Shown here: in pieces, positions 1 to 9,177 of the stretch
Layout of the letters: every line of letters starts with the position of its first letter
Position numbering within the stretch: position 1 is the stretch's first letter
Source: Dyadobacter psychrophilus
GTDB lineage: Bacteria > Bacteroidota > Bacteroidia > Cytophagales > Spirosomataceae
Length of the DNA: 64,000 nucleotides
Reading direction: 5' to 3'
Assembly: GCF_900167945.1 (NCBI RefSeq)
Contig: NZ_FUZA01000004.1
Span: 1-64,000, forward strand
Translations under genes and position numbers: made by a program
Notes under the pieces: generated by a model
What the model was told of the DNA's origin: nothing
Seen by the model: the letters and a program-made list of their open reading frames with translations, nothing else
Databases searched by the model: none

Positions 1-160
1 AAGCGGGGCTGCCCAAGCGGGGCTGCCCAAGCCGGGGGCGCCCCGCTTGAACGCAAGCCCGGCCAGAACCGCCGATTATACCGGGAGACGCTCTCTTGGC
101 CTACGCGGCGCGGATCAAACCTGGTAAAGTTGGCGGGACGCGCAGTCTAGTCGCCACAAT
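1..160. repeat. GC-rich tandem repeat and hairpin-forming segment at window edge
   Basis: A 14-base unit (AAGCGGGGCTGCCC) occurs twice in tandem at 1-28, with a degenerate third copy from 29, and probably continues outside the window. AAGCGGGG at 15-22 can pair with CCCCGCTT at 41-48. Further inverted repeats are GGCCA 61-65 with TGGCC 97-101, and TGGCG 131-135 with CGCCA 152-156. Base composition is far richer in G+C than anything else in the window. It could be the 3' part of a structured RNA ending at the terminator at 169-197, or a degenerate coding end: frame 1 is open to a stop at 148-150. I recognise no RNA family. Confidence 0.5.
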
Positions 161-168
161 ACTATTAC

Positions 169-201
169 AAAAGCCTTGCAGAAATGTAAGGCTTTTTGTG
201 C
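169..201 (+). terminator. Rho-independent terminator
   Basis: AAAAGCCTT (169-177) pairs with AAGGCTTTT (188-196) around a 10-base loop and runs into a T tract. It ends whatever transcript enters the window from the left. From here to 326 I see no gene; the stretch is AT-rich and presumably holds the promoter of the DUF5009 gene. Confidence 0.75.
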
Positions 202-325
202 CTGGTCTTCACCTTTGCCAGGCTAGGCACCCAGGTCTTTTTTGCGTTTAAAGAGCTTTGCTTTTAGTATTTAAGTAAAAAGTTAAAGCGATTGGCTTTT
301 TTGATCTGGTGATTAAGATACAAAT

Positions 326-1468
326 ATGGAAACTGCTTCGGTCAATGTAACGACGGATGAAAAGAAAGCAAGCAATGTAAGAAGGCTTGCCTCAATGGAC
401 GCGCTTCGTGGCTTTGATATGCTGATGATCTCAGGAGGTGGCGCCTTCATTTATCTTTTGGGTGGGAAAACGGGTCTTGATGCTGTTGATGCTATTTCTG
501 CTCAATTCGTTCACCCGGAATGGCATGGTTTCACATTTTACGATTTCATTTTTCCCTTGTTCCTCTTTTTGGCGGGCGCATCGCTATCTTTTAGCTTGAC
601 CGGGGGCCTTTCGAAGGGAATTGCTAAATCTGAATTGATCAGTAAAACATTCAAGCGAATGTTAATCCTTATTGCATTAGGGATACTTGACAAAAATGCG
701 CCGATCGACATATTTGATCCTGCTCAGATTCGCTACGGAAGTGTTTTGGGTAGAATTGGCCTTGCAACATTCATTGGAGCCATTCTTTACCTGAATTTTT
801 CGTTCAAAAACAGAATCTGGATTGCGGTTTCCACATTATTACTCTACTATTTGGTACTGATTATGATTCCGGCTCCAGGTTATGGTTCGGGCGACCTTTC
901 TTTTGAAGGAAATCTTGTTGGCTGGTTTGATAGGAATTTTATGCCGGGAAAACTAAAACAAGGCACTTACGATGAGCTGGCACTATTGACTCAGTTTCCG
1001 GCCATTTGCTTAACGTTATTCGGAACCATTGCAGGTGACATCTTGCTCCGCACTCCGGTTGTCGGAGATAAGTTGGAGCAACTTTTCCTTTACGGCGTGA
1101 TTGGGATCGTTATTGGCTTGATATGGAATATTGTTTTTCCGATTAATAAACATCTTTGGTCGAGCTCATTCATCATGCTTACCTCCGGAATGGCATTCAC
1201 TATGCTGGCCATATTTTACTGGATCATTGATGTGAAGGGCTTCCAGAAATGGGCTTTCGCTTTTAAAGTAATTGGAATGAATTCTCTCGTCATTTACCTC
1301 GCCGTTCGGTTTATTGATTTCAATGCTTCTTCGAAACTACTTTTCGAGGGATTTTACAAGTACGCTCCCGAAAAATGGCATGAAGTATTTAATGCGCTGG
1401 GAGGATTTATTATCGTCTGGCTCTTCCTGTATTTTCTTTACCGAAAGAAAATATTTGTGAAAGTTTAG
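326..1468 (+). CDS. DUF5009 / HGSNAT-like (COG4299) multi-pass acyltransferase-type membrane protein
   Basis: The 380-residue protein is polytopic with about ten hydrophobic segments. Residues about 20-95 carry the family signature: SMDALRGFDM, then HPEWHGFTFYDFIFPLFLFL, then GASLSFSL. This matches the bacterial relatives of heparan-alpha-glucosaminide N-acetyltransferase (DUF5009/DUF1624, COG4299), which are thought to move acetyl groups across the inner membrane onto sugars. The substrate is unknown here. The ATG start is the only good one near the N-terminus. It is monocistronic and its TAG overlaps the TAA of the convergent downstream gene. The family call is firm, the activity is inferred. 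Confidence 0.85.
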   Translation: METASVNVTTDEKKASNVRRLASMDALRGFDMLMISGGGAFIYLLGGKTGLDAVDAISAQFVHPEWHGFTFYDFIFPLFLFLAGASLSFSLTGGLSKGIAKSELISKTFKRMLILIALGILDKNAPIDIFDPAQIRYGSVLGRIGLATFIGAILYLNFSFKNRIWIAVSTLLLYYLVLIMIPAPGYGSGDLSFEGNLVGWFDRNFMPGKLKQGTYDELALLTQFPAICLTLFGTIAGDILLRTPVVGDKLEQLFLYGVIGIVIGLIWNIVFPINKHLWSSSFIMLTSGMAFTMLAIFYWIIDVKGFQKWAFAFKVIGMNSLVIYLAVRFIDFNASSKLLFEGFYKYAPEKWHEVFNALGGFIIVWLFLYFLYRKKIFVKV

Positions 1469-2541
1469 TCAGCGAGTGAGACGTTTTTGCCAAGATAATT
1501 GCCGTATTTCTTGGCTTCTGATGTGATCGACTTGATTTTTGCTTTTGTAAATTTTTCAAATGGGAAAATTTCGATTAAGATCTTATCTTTTTTCAAAACC
1601 CGTTTCCAAAGACCCTTAACCTTTCCGTCCACAACGATGGTTGGCATAAACATTCCATTATTACCGGGCACAATTTTGGGAGCGTGCTGCGCCGCTAATG
1701 TTAATGTCCGGTCTGTATATCCAAGCATATATTCGTCGAAACCAGGCAATAGAAAGGTCGATGGGATTGCATTCGTTTCGTAACGCCCCGTTTCGATCCA
1801 ATAAATTTTGCCTTCAACTTCTATTTGCTCCAACATAGACATAACAGAATTCAACCCCTCTTTTGCATCCGAAATTTTTAATCCTGACCACCAAACGAAA
1901 TCATTCAGCGTTGCAGGACCATGACTTTTGAAGTATCGTAATGCTAACTCTGCCAACGCCTCTTTCCCTTCCAAGATTTTGGAAACAGGAATCCATTCAT
2001 CCAGCAGGGCATAAGTCGGTTGCTTTTCATTGTGCACACCGTGACAAATAACCTGCTTTTGCGCAAGATAGTTAATGATATGAATTCCTCTTTGACCCGC
2101 AGTTGTAATGCCAGCATTCTCCAAAATTGCATACACCTCGCTTCGCATAAGCTGCTTTCCTCCCTCCATTGCTGCAATTAGCAAATCCTGGCTTTTGTTG
2201 AAGATTGCATCATCGAGTTCCAGCTGACGATTGCGGCCTGCTGATCCTGAAATAATCCTCGGCGTAAGCAATTTTAACATCCATCTGACATCGTCCGCGG
2301 CAACGAAATGCAATGTTCCCCGCATAGGCCATGTTCTTACAATCGCTTTACGTGCGATTGCTTCGTCAATATCCGCTTCTGTTCCTCTCGGCAACCGTAA
2401 TCCTAACGACCATTTCGCACCTGCATAATCCTGCGCTTGCATAGCCCCCACACATGCGACAACTTCCTCCGGGGAGTTAGAAGGGTTATGAGAGATTTGT
2501 TGATTATGAAGGCGCAATAATATGATGTCTTCGATGGTCAT
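1465..2541 (-). CDS. winged-helix DNA-binding protein, AlkZ/YcaQ-like (HTH_42) DNA glycosylase family
   Basis: The protein (358 residues from the ATG at 2541; an upstream TTG at 2553 is less likely) matches the winged-helix HTH_42 family that contains the interstrand-crosslink glycosylases AlkZ and YcaQ. Features are the N-terminal MTIEDIILLRLHNQ, then MQAQDYAGAKWSLGLRL, then RTWPMRGTLHFV. In AlkZ/YcaQ a short Q-x-Q or Q-x-D motif near residue 37 is catalytic; here Q35-A-Q37 fits the AlkZ-type form. It would remove alkylated or crosslinked bases from DNA in the cytoplasm. It stands alone, convergent with the membrane protein gene and 38 bases downstream of ispD. Family confident, glycosylase activity inferred. 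Confidence 0.8.
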   Translation of the reverse strand: MTIEDIILLRLHNQQISHNPSNSPEEVVACVGAMQAQDYAGAKWSLGLRLPRGTEADIDEAIARKAIVRTWPMRGTLHFVAADDVRWMLKLLTPRIISGSAGRNRQLELDDAIFNKSQDLLIAAMEGGKQLMRSEVYAILENAGITTAGQRGIHIINYLAQKQVICHGVHNEKQPTYALLDEWIPVSKILEGKEALAELALRYFKSHGPATLNDFVWWSGLKISDAKEGLNSVMSMLEQIEVEGKIYWIETGRYETNAIPSTFLLPGFDEYMLGYTDRTLTLAAQHAPKIVPGNNGMFMPTIVVDGKVKGLWKRVLKKDKILIEIFPFEKFTKAKIKSITSEAKKYGNYLGKNVSLAD

Positions 2542-2579
2542 ATTAATGATCAAAATTTTGAAAGGATAATAGCCGTAAA

Positions 2580-3263
2580 TTAAGGCTTTTGCAGATATAT
2601 TTCAGCCCAACGCAGATCTTCCGGTGTAGTGACCTTTATATTTTCATAAGAGCCGGGGATCAGATGGATCGGGAAACCTGCTGCTTCCAAAACGCTTGCG
2701 CAGTCAGTAAATTGATCGCTATAACCCGTTTCAAAAGCTTTTTGCATCCAGTCCAGGCGAAATGTTTGCGGAGTTTGGATCAATTGGAAGACGCTCCTGT
2801 CCATGGCAGCGTTTTCTCCATTTGCTTCGACTTTTCTGATAGAATCTTTGAGCGGGACGCTTGTAACTGCGCTGCCTTGTTCAGCAGCTTTTGTAAAACT
2901 GGCTGCAATAATTTCATTGCTGATCACCGGTCTTACGCCATCATGCACCGCAACGAGGCCACCATTTCCTTGAATGCTTTGCAGGCCATTTTTGACCGAC
3001 GCAAACCGGGAATCTCCGCCAGCAACCAATGTATATGTGATTGAAAATAAATGTTCTTCACAAAGCTGCGTCCAGAAGGCAATTTGGTTACTGGGAAGCA
3101 CTAAAATGATATTTATTGCTTCAGAATACTTTCTGAATGCGTTAATGGTGTGCATCAGGATAGGAAGACCGTTGATCCTTAAAAACTGTTTCGGAATCTC
3201 GCTCTTCATGCGATTCCCGCTTCCTCCGGCAACTATTATGGCATATTCTTGCATAGCATTCAT
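2580..3263 (-). CDS. ispD: 2-C-methyl-D-erythritol 4-phosphate cytidylyltransferase
   Basis: IspD transfers CMP from CTP to MEP in the non-mevalonate isoprenoid pathway. The 227-residue protein has the nucleotide-binding loop IIVAGGSGNRM and PKQFL near residues 8-28, and VHDGVRPVI near 104, where the usual A is replaced by G. The C-terminus ends in NIKVTTPEDL and AEIYL, as in the family. The length is normal. Two ATGs (3263, 3254) are possible starts. The next gene upstream on this strand is queA, whose stop lies 73 bases before the ispD start. Confidence 0.93.
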   Translation of the reverse strand: MNAMQEYAIIVAGGSGNRMKSEIPKQFLRINGLPILMHTINAFRKYSEAINIILVLPSNQIAFWTQLCEEHLFSITYTLVAGGDSRFASVKNGLQSIQGNGGLVAVHDGVRPVISNEIIAASFTKAAEQGSAVTSVPLKDSIRKVEANGENAAMDRSVFQLIQTPQTFRLDWMQKAFETGYSDQFTDCASVLEAAGFPIHLIPGSYENIKVTTPEDLRWAEIYLQKP

Positions 3264-3336
3264 AAAAAAATGGTCATTTATGCATCAGGAAATCAAATCC
3301 TTGACCACAAATGACCATCTTAAATTTTATTTAAAC

Positions 3337-4386
3337 TTATATTATCAACATCGCGTCGCCGTATGTGAAAAACTTATATTTTTCCTTGATAGCAAGCTCA
3401 TAAGCCTTCATAACCAAGTCAAAACCCCCAAATGCGCAAGCTGACATCAATAAGATCGACTCAGGAAGTTGGAAGTTTGATAGTAATGCATTAGCAATTT
3501 TGAAATCGTAAGGCGGGAATACAAATTTATCAGTCCAGCCTTCCACCGCTTTCAGATGTCCGCTTGCAGAAACCGATGATTCTACCGCTTTCAGCGAAGT
3601 CGTTCCAACCGCGCAAATGCGTTTTTTGTTATCTATGGCTGCATTGACAATGTCAGCGCTTCCCTGTGTGATCCTGTAATTTTCAGAATCCGTTTTGTGC
3701 TTTGTCAGATCTTCCACATCCACAGTCCGGAATGTTCCGAGACCAACGTGTAATGTTACGGGAGCAAAGTTCACGCCTTTGATCTCCAAACGCTTCATAA
3801 TCGCCTTCGTGAAGTGCATACCAGCCGTTGGAGCGGCCACTGCGCCGATATGTTCAGCAAAAATGGTTTGAAAACGCTCTCTGTCCGAAGTTTCAACTTT
3901 ACGTCTTGAAATAATTTCGGGAGGAAGCGGTGTTTCGCCCAATTCGTCTACCAATTTCATGAAAGCATCATTATCGCCATCATATAAGAAACGAATTGTA
4001 CGACCGCGTGAGGTTGTATTGTCAATTACCTCAGCAACCAGGTCGCTATCTCCAAAATAAAGCTTGTTACCAACCCGGATTTTACGTGCCGGATCAACCA
4101 GAACGTCCCAAAGGCGCATTTCGCGGTTAAGTTCACGCAAAAGGAAGACCTCTATTTTTGCTCCTGTCTTTTCTTTTTGACCATAAAGACGAGCTGGAAA
4201 TACTTTTGTATCATTAATCGCCATTACATCACCGTCATCAAAATAATTGATAAGGTCGGCAAAGGTTTTGTGTTCTATTTCTCCTGTTTTACGATGAACA
4301 ACCATTAAGCGGGATTCGCCGCGGTCTGAAGGATGAAGTGCAATTAAACTTTGGGGAAGATCAAACTTAAATTCGGATAGCTTCAT
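3337..4386 (-). CDS. queA: S-adenosylmethionine:tRNA ribosyltransferase-isomerase (queuosine synthesis)
   Basis: QueA moves the ribosyl group of SAM onto preQ1 at the wobble position of Asn, Asp, His and Tyr tRNAs to make epoxyqueuosine. The 349-residue length is typical. Signatures are the start [30 protein letters not shown], the central [40 protein letters not shown] and [18 protein letters not shown] near the end. The ATG start is unambiguous. The 193 bases upstream to accC hold no convincing gene. Confidence 0.95.
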   Translation of the reverse strand: MKLSEFKFDLPQSLIALHPSDRGESRLMVVHRKTGEIEHKTFADLINYFDDGDVMAINDTKVFPARLYGQKEKTGAKIEVFLLRELNREMRLWDVLVDPARKIRVGNKLYFGDSDLVAEVIDNTTSRGRTIRFLYDGDNDAFMKLVDELGETPLPPEIISRRKVETSDRERFQTIFAEHIGAVAAPTAGMHFTKAIMKRLEIKGVNFAPVTLHVGLGTFRTVDVEDLTKHKTDSENYRITQGSADIVNAAIDNKKRICAVGTTSLKAVESSVSASGHLKAVEGWTDKFVFPPYDFKIANALLSNFQLPESILLMSACAFGGFDLVMKAYELAIKEKYKFFTYGDAMLII

Positions 4387-4579
4387 AGCTGAATATTCTG
4401 TGAATTTCTTTAGTCGTGAGCCAATAAGGCAATAGTGTACTTCTTATGAAAGAAATGTTGAGGGCTGGATTACTTGCATAGTTATTCCAAATTCTGTAAT
4501 TTTTATGCAATCCAACATTCCAAAAAATTAAGACCGCAAAAGTAGGCAATTTTCGGGCAAAATGCAAGAGCGCCAGGCG

Positions 4580-6085
4580 TTAAAGATTGCGTAGGCTGCG
4601 GAGCTTCCAGGATGAAGGTTTTTTATTTTCACAGGCAGTCACAATGCCAGTTCCCTGATCCGTTTTTCTCAACAAATGGGCACTCATAATGGCTGCTAAT
4701 TTCAAAGCGTCCTCTTTAATTTCTCCGATTAGCATTTCGGATTGAAAATGAGTTGAAACAAAATTCGTATCAAATTCTCCTGAAACGAAGGCAGGGTGGG
4801 TCATAACAAACTTGCAAAAAGGCAATGTGGTTTGCACGCCTGAGATCTGATATTCATCAATGGCCCGGGTCATTTTCTGAATCGTTTCTTCCCGGTCAGC
4901 GCCGTAAGTGATCAGCTTTGCGATCATCGGGTCATAATAAATCGGGATATCCATGCCCTGTTCAAACCCATCATCGACGCGCACCCCGTTTCCGTCCGGC
5001 TTAATGTATGTATGCAACTTTCCAACGTCCGGCAGGAAATTGTTGGCAGCGTCTTCGGCATAAACGCGGACTTCGATGGCATGTCCTTTAATGCTCAAAT
5101 CGCTTTGCTTCAGGGTGAGCGGCCTTTCTTCTGCAATGAAGATCATTTGTTTTACCAAATCCACCCCGGTAATCTGTTCTGTAACCGGGTGTTCCACTTG
5201 GAGCCGCGTGTTCATCTCCAAAAAGTAAAAGTTTCCTTGTTCATCGAGGATGAATTCAACCGTTCCCGCTCCATAATATCCGCAGGATTTGGCTACATCA
5301 ATGGCGCAGCGTCCCATTTCTGCCCGGGTTTCATTGGTAATAGAAATAGAAGGCGCTTCCTCGATCACTTTCTGGTGGCGGCGCTGGATCGAACATTCCC
5401 GCTCAAATAAATGGATAACGTTGCCATGCTGGTCGCCCAGGATTTGAATTTCAATGTGTTTGGGAGAAGTAATGTATTTTTCGATAAACACCGAACCATC
5501 GCCGAAAGAAGTTTGCGCTTCGCTAACGGCCCGATCCATTTGTTCATCAAAATCAGCCTCATTGTCAACCACCCGCATGCCTTTGCCGCCGCCTCCGGCA
5601 GATGCCTTAATCAGGATCGGATAGCCAATTTCGCTGGCCCGTGTTTTGGCATCTTTGCGATCTGTAATGGCAGTCTCCGTGCCGGGAACCATTGGAATGT
5701 TATACTGGCCTGCAGCCTGCTTTGCGGCCAGCTTACTACCCATGATCTCAATCGCTTCCGGCGAAGGCCCGATGAAAATAATGCCCGCTTCCTGCACCAT
5801 CTTTGCAAAAGCCGCATTCTCGGACAAAAAACCATATCCGGGATGTATAGCATCAACATGAAGATCCTTACAAACCTGAATAATCTTATCACCTCTCAAA
5901 TACGAATCAGAAGACGGCGCCGGGCCTATGCACACAGCCTCATCCGCATAACGCACATGCGGAGATTTCCTGTCAGCCTCGCTAAAAACGGCAACCGTCG
6001 CAATGTTCATTTCCCGGGCTGTCCGCATGATCCGTAAGGCAATTTCTCCACGATTGGCAACCAGGATTTTTTGTATTGAGCGCAT
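4580..6085 (-). CDS. accC: biotin carboxylase (acetyl-CoA carboxylase subunit)
   Basis: ATP-grasp enzyme carboxylating biotin on its carrier protein, the first step of malonyl-CoA (or propionyl-CoA) carboxylation. Signatures are KILVANRGEIALRIMRTARE at the N-terminus, HPGYGFLSENAAFA, the glycine-rich ATP loop ASAGGGGKGMR, ERECSIQRRHQKVIEEAPS, and MNTRLQVEHPVTE with the catalytic R and E. It is 501 residues, about 50 more than E. coli AccC; the extra C-terminal tail ends in SSWKLRSLRNL. No biotin carrier or carboxyltransferase gene is adjacent, so acetyl- and propionyl-CoA carboxylases cannot be told apart from context. Confidence 0.92.
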   Translation of the reverse strand: MRSIQKILVANRGEIALRIMRTAREMNIATVAVFSEADRKSPHVRYADEAVCIGPAPSSDSYLRGDKIIQVCKDLHVDAIHPGYGFLSENAAFAKMVQEAGIIFIGPSPEAIEIMGSKLAAKQAAGQYNIPMVPGTETAITDRKDAKTRASEIGYPILIKASAGGGGKGMRVVDNEADFDEQMDRAVSEAQTSFGDGSVFIEKYITSPKHIEIQILGDQHGNVIHLFERECSIQRRHQKVIEEAPSISITNETRAEMGRCAIDVAKSCGYYGAGTVEFILDEQGNFYFLEMNTRLQVEHPVTEQITGVDLVKQMIFIAEERPLTLKQSDLSIKGHAIEVRVYAEDAANNFLPDVGKLHTYIKPDGNGVRVDDGFEQGMDIPIYYDPMIAKLITYGADREETIQKMTRAIDEYQISGVQTTLPFCKFVMTHPAFVSGEFDTNFVSTHFQSEMLIGEIKEDALKLAAIMSAHLLRKTDQGTGIVTACENKKPSSWKLRSLRNL

Positions 6086-6273
6086 GAAATGATTCAGAAT
6101 TTGGTGGTAAGCTATGAAATCAGGGGCTTCCCGAAAAGTAGCATTTTTATTATTTTGCTAACTTACAGTTTATCCTAATGTTGATATAGTATTAAAGTAA
6201 GCGCAAATTTTTTTAATTTTGCATTTATCTAACATTTTTGTATTAATTGATTACCCACATAAAATAAAAGCGA

Positions 6274-7545
6274 GTGGATATTTTCGAGAAATTGCGCAAC
6301 AACTCTGGTCCTATCGGAACACCAGCCAAAATGCTGAACAGTCACCACTATTTTTCTTTTCCCATGTTGGAAGGAGAGTTGGGTCCGCGCATGAGATTTA
6401 TGGGTCGTGAGGTGTTGAATTGGAGCCTGAACAATTATTTGGGACTGGCCAATCATCCGGAAATTAGACAAGCTGATACTGAGGCAACTGCGAAATGGGG
6501 CCTTGCATATCCAATGGGCGCCAGAATGATGTCCGGAAACTCAACGCTCCACGAGACTTTTGAAAAAGAACTGGCTGAATTTGTCGGCAAAAAAGATGCT
6601 TTCCTCCTGAACTACGGCTATCAGGGCGTAATGTCAGCGATCGAGTGTATTTGTGACCACCGCGACGTAATCGTTTATGACGCCGAATCACATGCTTGCC
6701 TTATCGACGGAATCCGCCTGCACAAAGCGAAACTGGGTGAATACTACAAGTTTAACCATAATGATATGGTGAGCCTGGAAAAAAACCTGATCCGCGCTAC
6801 AAAGCTTGCAAATGAAAAAGGCGGCGGCGTGCTGGTCATTACCGAGGGCGTTTTTGGGATGTCAGGTAAGGTTGGTGATCTGAAAGCCATTGTTGAGTTG
6901 AAGAAAAAGTATGATTTCCGTCTGCTTGTGGACGATGCGCATGGCTTCGGCACAATGGGTGAAACCGGTGCGGGAGTGGGGGAGCTTTTGGGTGTGCAAA
7001 AAGAGGTTGATCTTTACTTCTCTACATTTGCTAAATCAATGGCTGCTATCGGTGCTTTCATTGCTTCCGATGATCCCGAGATCATAATGTTCCTTAAATA
7101 CAACATGCGGTCGCAGACTTACGCCAAGGCGCTTCCGATGCCTTACGTGGAAGGTTGCCGCAAACGTCTGGAGATGATCAAGACAATGCCTGAATTGCGT
7201 GCAAAGCTTTGGGAGAATGTTAAGGCAATGCAGGACGGTTTAAGAGGAAGAGGATTCAATATCGGTGAAACAGAATCACCGGTTACGCCTGTTTTCCTTC
7301 ATAGCGAAGGCGGTGTTCCCGAAGTGACCCGGATGGTTCGTGATTTGCGCGAGAATATGGGTGTTTTCTGTTCGATCGTTGTGTACCCGGTTGTACCGAA
7401 AGGTCAGATCATGTTGCGCATCATTCCTACCGCTGCACATACATTAGAAGATGTGGAATATACGTTGAATGCCTTTACTACTTTGGCAGACAAATTAAAA
7501 AACAGGGTTTACCAAATTGAGGACGTACAGGAGGTTGTTGAATAA
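6274..7545 (+). CDS. spt: alpha-oxoamine synthase, serine palmitoyltransferase type
   Basis: PLP enzyme of the KBL/BioF/SPT family. In Bacteroidota the close homologues condense serine with a fatty acyl-CoA to start sphingolipid synthesis. Features are WSLNNYLGLANHPE, GARMMSGNSTLHETFE, the stacking His in YDAESHACLIDG (H140), VDDAHGFGTMG (D221, H223), and the PLP lysine in STFAKSMAA (K254). The protein is 423 residues. The start is a GTG giving MDIFEKLRNN; no ATG fits. A -7-like TAATTTTG lies at 6214-6221. It is divergent from accC and ends at its own terminator. KBL or AONS activity cannot be excluded from sequence alone. Confidence 0.85.
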   Translation: MDIFEKLRNNSGPIGTPAKMLNSHHYFSFPMLEGELGPRMRFMGREVLNWSLNNYLGLANHPEIRQADTEATAKWGLAYPMGARMMSGNSTLHETFEKELAEFVGKKDAFLLNYGYQGVMSAIECICDHRDVIVYDAESHACLIDGIRLHKAKLGEYYKFNHNDMVSLEKNLIRATKLANEKGGGVLVITEGVFGMSGKVGDLKAIVELKKKYDFRLLVDDAHGFGTMGETGAGVGELLGVQKEVDLYFSTFAKSMAAIGAFIASDDPEIIMFLKYNMRSQTYAKALPMPYVEGCRKRLEMIKTMPELRAKLWENVKAMQDGLRGRGFNIGETESPVTPVFLHSEGGVPEVTRMVRDLRENMGVFCSIVVYPVVPKGQIMLRIIPTAAHTLEDVEYTLNAFTTLADKLKNRVYQIEDVQEVVE

Positions 7546-7568
7546 GAAATCCGCATTATTTGCTTTCT

Positions 7569-7600
7569 GAGGGCTTTTTTTAAAAAGGCCCTCTTTTTTT
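7569..7600 (+). terminator. Rho-independent terminator after spt
   Basis: GAGGGC at 7569-7574 pairs with GCCCTC at 7588-7593; the arms continue inward as T and A runs, and an eight-T tract follows. Confidence 0.8.
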
Positions 7601-7800
7601 TGCTTTTATTTTGAAATTTTAATAATTAGTAATCGTCTGATTAATAGATGTTTATGTGTTTGCAATTAATTAATTGTATTTTAGAAGTGTTTTTTTTTGT
7701 TTTTTGGATTGCGGAAATGCTTTTAATTACTAAATTTCGGTCAAAACATGCGTTTTTAGCGTGTAGAAGGCATTTTTTAAACTAAAAAACAAACACAAAC

Positions 7801-7983
7801 ATGGCAAGATTTGATGAAGTCAAAGATTTGATCCTTTCGCTTGAAGGCGATTTCGATAAGTTCTATGCAAAAGGCAACCAAGCAGCTGGAACGCGTGTTC
7901 GTAAAGGCATGCAGGACCTGAAAACGTTGGCTCAGGATATCCGCGCCGAAGTTCAAAACAAGAAGAACACCGGAGACGCATAA
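7801..7983 (+). CDS. histone H1-like (Hc1-type) small protein
   Basis: The 60-residue protein matches the short H1-like proteins that are widespread in Bacteroidota. The N-terminus is MARFDEVKDLILSLEGDFDKF, followed by AAGTRVRKGMQDLK and AEVQNKKNTG. Unlike chlamydial Hc1 it lacks a long Lys/Ala tail and keeps only the helical core. It is presumed to act on the nucleoid, but nothing in the sequence proves DNA binding. The 200 bases upstream are very AT-rich. It is followed by a hairpin shared with the convergent MaoC gene. Confidence 0.85.
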   Translation: MARFDEVKDLILSLEGDFDKFYAKGNQAAGTRVRKGMQDLKTLAQDIRAEVQNKKNTGDA

Positions 7984-7995
7984 CATTGATATAAA

Positions 7996-8023
7996 AGCCC
8001 GGGTATCGAGTCCGGGCTCTTTA
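7996..8023. terminator. bidirectional terminator between H1-like gene and MaoC gene
   Basis: AGCCCGG (7996-8002) pairs with CCGGGCT (8012-8018), with A-rich sequence on the left and CTTTATTT on the right. It can serve both convergent genes. Confidence 0.7.
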
Positions 8024-8025
8024 TT

Positions 8026-8439
8026 TCAAAACTTCTCTGTATTAATCATTGTCGCCACGCCCCGCGTGACCACCTTCTTTGTCGTTGCATCCACAATCTC
8101 CGTGGAAATTTCCGCAATGTGCTTTTCCGCATTAATGCTTTTAATAGTAAACACTGCTTTATAGTCCGTTTCCACGAACATAGGGCGAAGAAATTCCAAT
8201 GTTTGTTTCAGATAAATGGACCCAAATCCAGGAAATTGCGTTCCCAATACTTTCGTGAAAATAGTGGCGCCCAGCATGCCGTGAATGATCGGCTTTTTAA
8301 AAGACGTCGTGGCAGCATATTCGGCATCAAGGTGGATTGGATTATTGTCGCCAGTCAGGTCTGCGAAGCGCTGAACTTCTTCCTGGGTCAATCGGAACGG
8401 TTGTTCAAAACTACTATCTACAACGGGGTCAACATTCAT
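8026..8439 (-). CDS. MaoC-like (hot-dog fold) (R)-enoyl-CoA hydratase family protein
   Basis: The 137-residue single hot-dog domain carries the hydratase-2 motif: FADLTGDNNPIHLDAEYA with catalytic Asp and His, followed by FKKPIIHGMLGATIFTKVLG. The LEFLRPMFVETDY strand is also typical. These proteins hydrate trans-2-enoyl-CoA, or the ACP equivalent, to the R-3-hydroxy form. No fatty acid or polyhydroxyalkanoate genes are adjacent, so the pathway is unassigned. It is monocistronic between two terminators. Confidence 0.88.
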   Translation of the reverse strand: MNVDPVVDSSFEQPFRLTQEEVQRFADLTGDNNPIHLDAEYAATTSFKKPIIHGMLGATIFTKVLGTQFPGFGSIYLKQTLEFLRPMFVETDYKAVFTIKSINAEKHIAEISTEIVDATTKKVVTRGVATMINTEKF

Positions 8440-8516
8440 AATAAATCGTTATTACAGTAAGAAAAGCTTAAAATTCGTTCAATTATCCGATTGTTGCAAA
8501 CACACCGGTTGGCCTT

Positions 8517-8560
8517 AAGCAAAATAAGCCGTCCCGGATCGGGGCGGCTTATTTTGCTTA
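8517..8560. terminator. strong bidirectional terminator
   Basis: AAGCAAAATAAGCCG at 8517-8531 is a perfect inverted repeat of 8545-8559 and encloses a further CCC/GGG pairing. It ends the hibernation-factor gene on the minus strand. Confidence 0.8.
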
Positions 8561-8572
8561 TTATATATGTTG

Positions 8573-8950
8573 TTACTCTTCTGTTTCCTCCGTTATAACC
8601 GTAACGCCGTCTTCTAATGCTACACCTTCAATAATCTTCGGTGCCCTGGCATTGTTACGTTTGTCTTTAAACTTTTTAACCTGCATTTTCAATGTATCAA
8701 TCGCTAAATCAGTTGCTTCCTCGAATGTCGTCCCTTGCTCTCTCACAAACATGGTTCCTCCCGGAACATAAAGTTTAACTTCAAGAAGTTTGGTCTGTAA
8801 CTTGGCATTGTCACTTTTATCCAATCTCAAAAACACCTCTCCACTGGTTATACGGTCATAAAACGTATCAAGTTTATCTAACTTTTGTTGAATAAAGCTC
8901 AACAACTTAGGATCGGCGTCAAAATGAATTGCTTGCATTTGCAGTCTCAT
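8573..8950 (-). CDS. hpf: ribosome hibernation-promoting factor / RaiA family (short form)
   Basis: The short HPF/YfiA (S30AE) domain binds the 30S decoding site and silences ribosomes in stationary phase. Seen are MQAIHFDADPKLLSFIQQKL, LDTFYDRITSGEVFL, VKLYVPGGTMFVREQGTTFEEA and DTLKMQVKKFKDKRN. It lacks the C-terminal dimerisation domain of long HPF; instead it has a short acidic tail ending in ITEETEE. The ATG at 8950 (MRLQMQ) is preferred over an upstream GTG. It is monocistronic. Confidence 0.88.
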   Translation of the reverse strand: MRLQMQAIHFDADPKLLSFIQQKLDKLDTFYDRITSGEVFLRLDKSDNAKLQTKLLEVKLYVPGGTMFVREQGTTFEEATDLAIDTLKMQVKKFKDKRNNARAPKIIEGVALEDGVTVITEETEE

Positions 8951-9177
8951 AAGCACTTTGTTTTAAGGTAAAACATATTTTAAACCGTTCTATCAACATG
9001 TATGCCGGGGCAGCTACTACAGTTCAGATCAACTCAACCCAATTCTAAAAACCCCCTCCAAACACCATTTTTGATCTTAACGGTATATTAAATAAAGGGA
9101 AATAATAGGGTAATGTCAAGTAAACCCGGTTGTTTTTAAATATATTTATTTTACCTCAAAAGTGTAGAAATAATCCG

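Noticed and set aside
1..150. open frame 1 at the left edge as the end of a protein gene
   Set aside because: About 49 codons of Gly/Arg/Pro-rich sequence with tandem repeats and hairpins; it could be coding, but I cannot support a product.
4367..4567. 66-codon frame between queA and accC
   Set aside because: It overlaps the queA start, has no recognisable domain and lacks a sensible start context.
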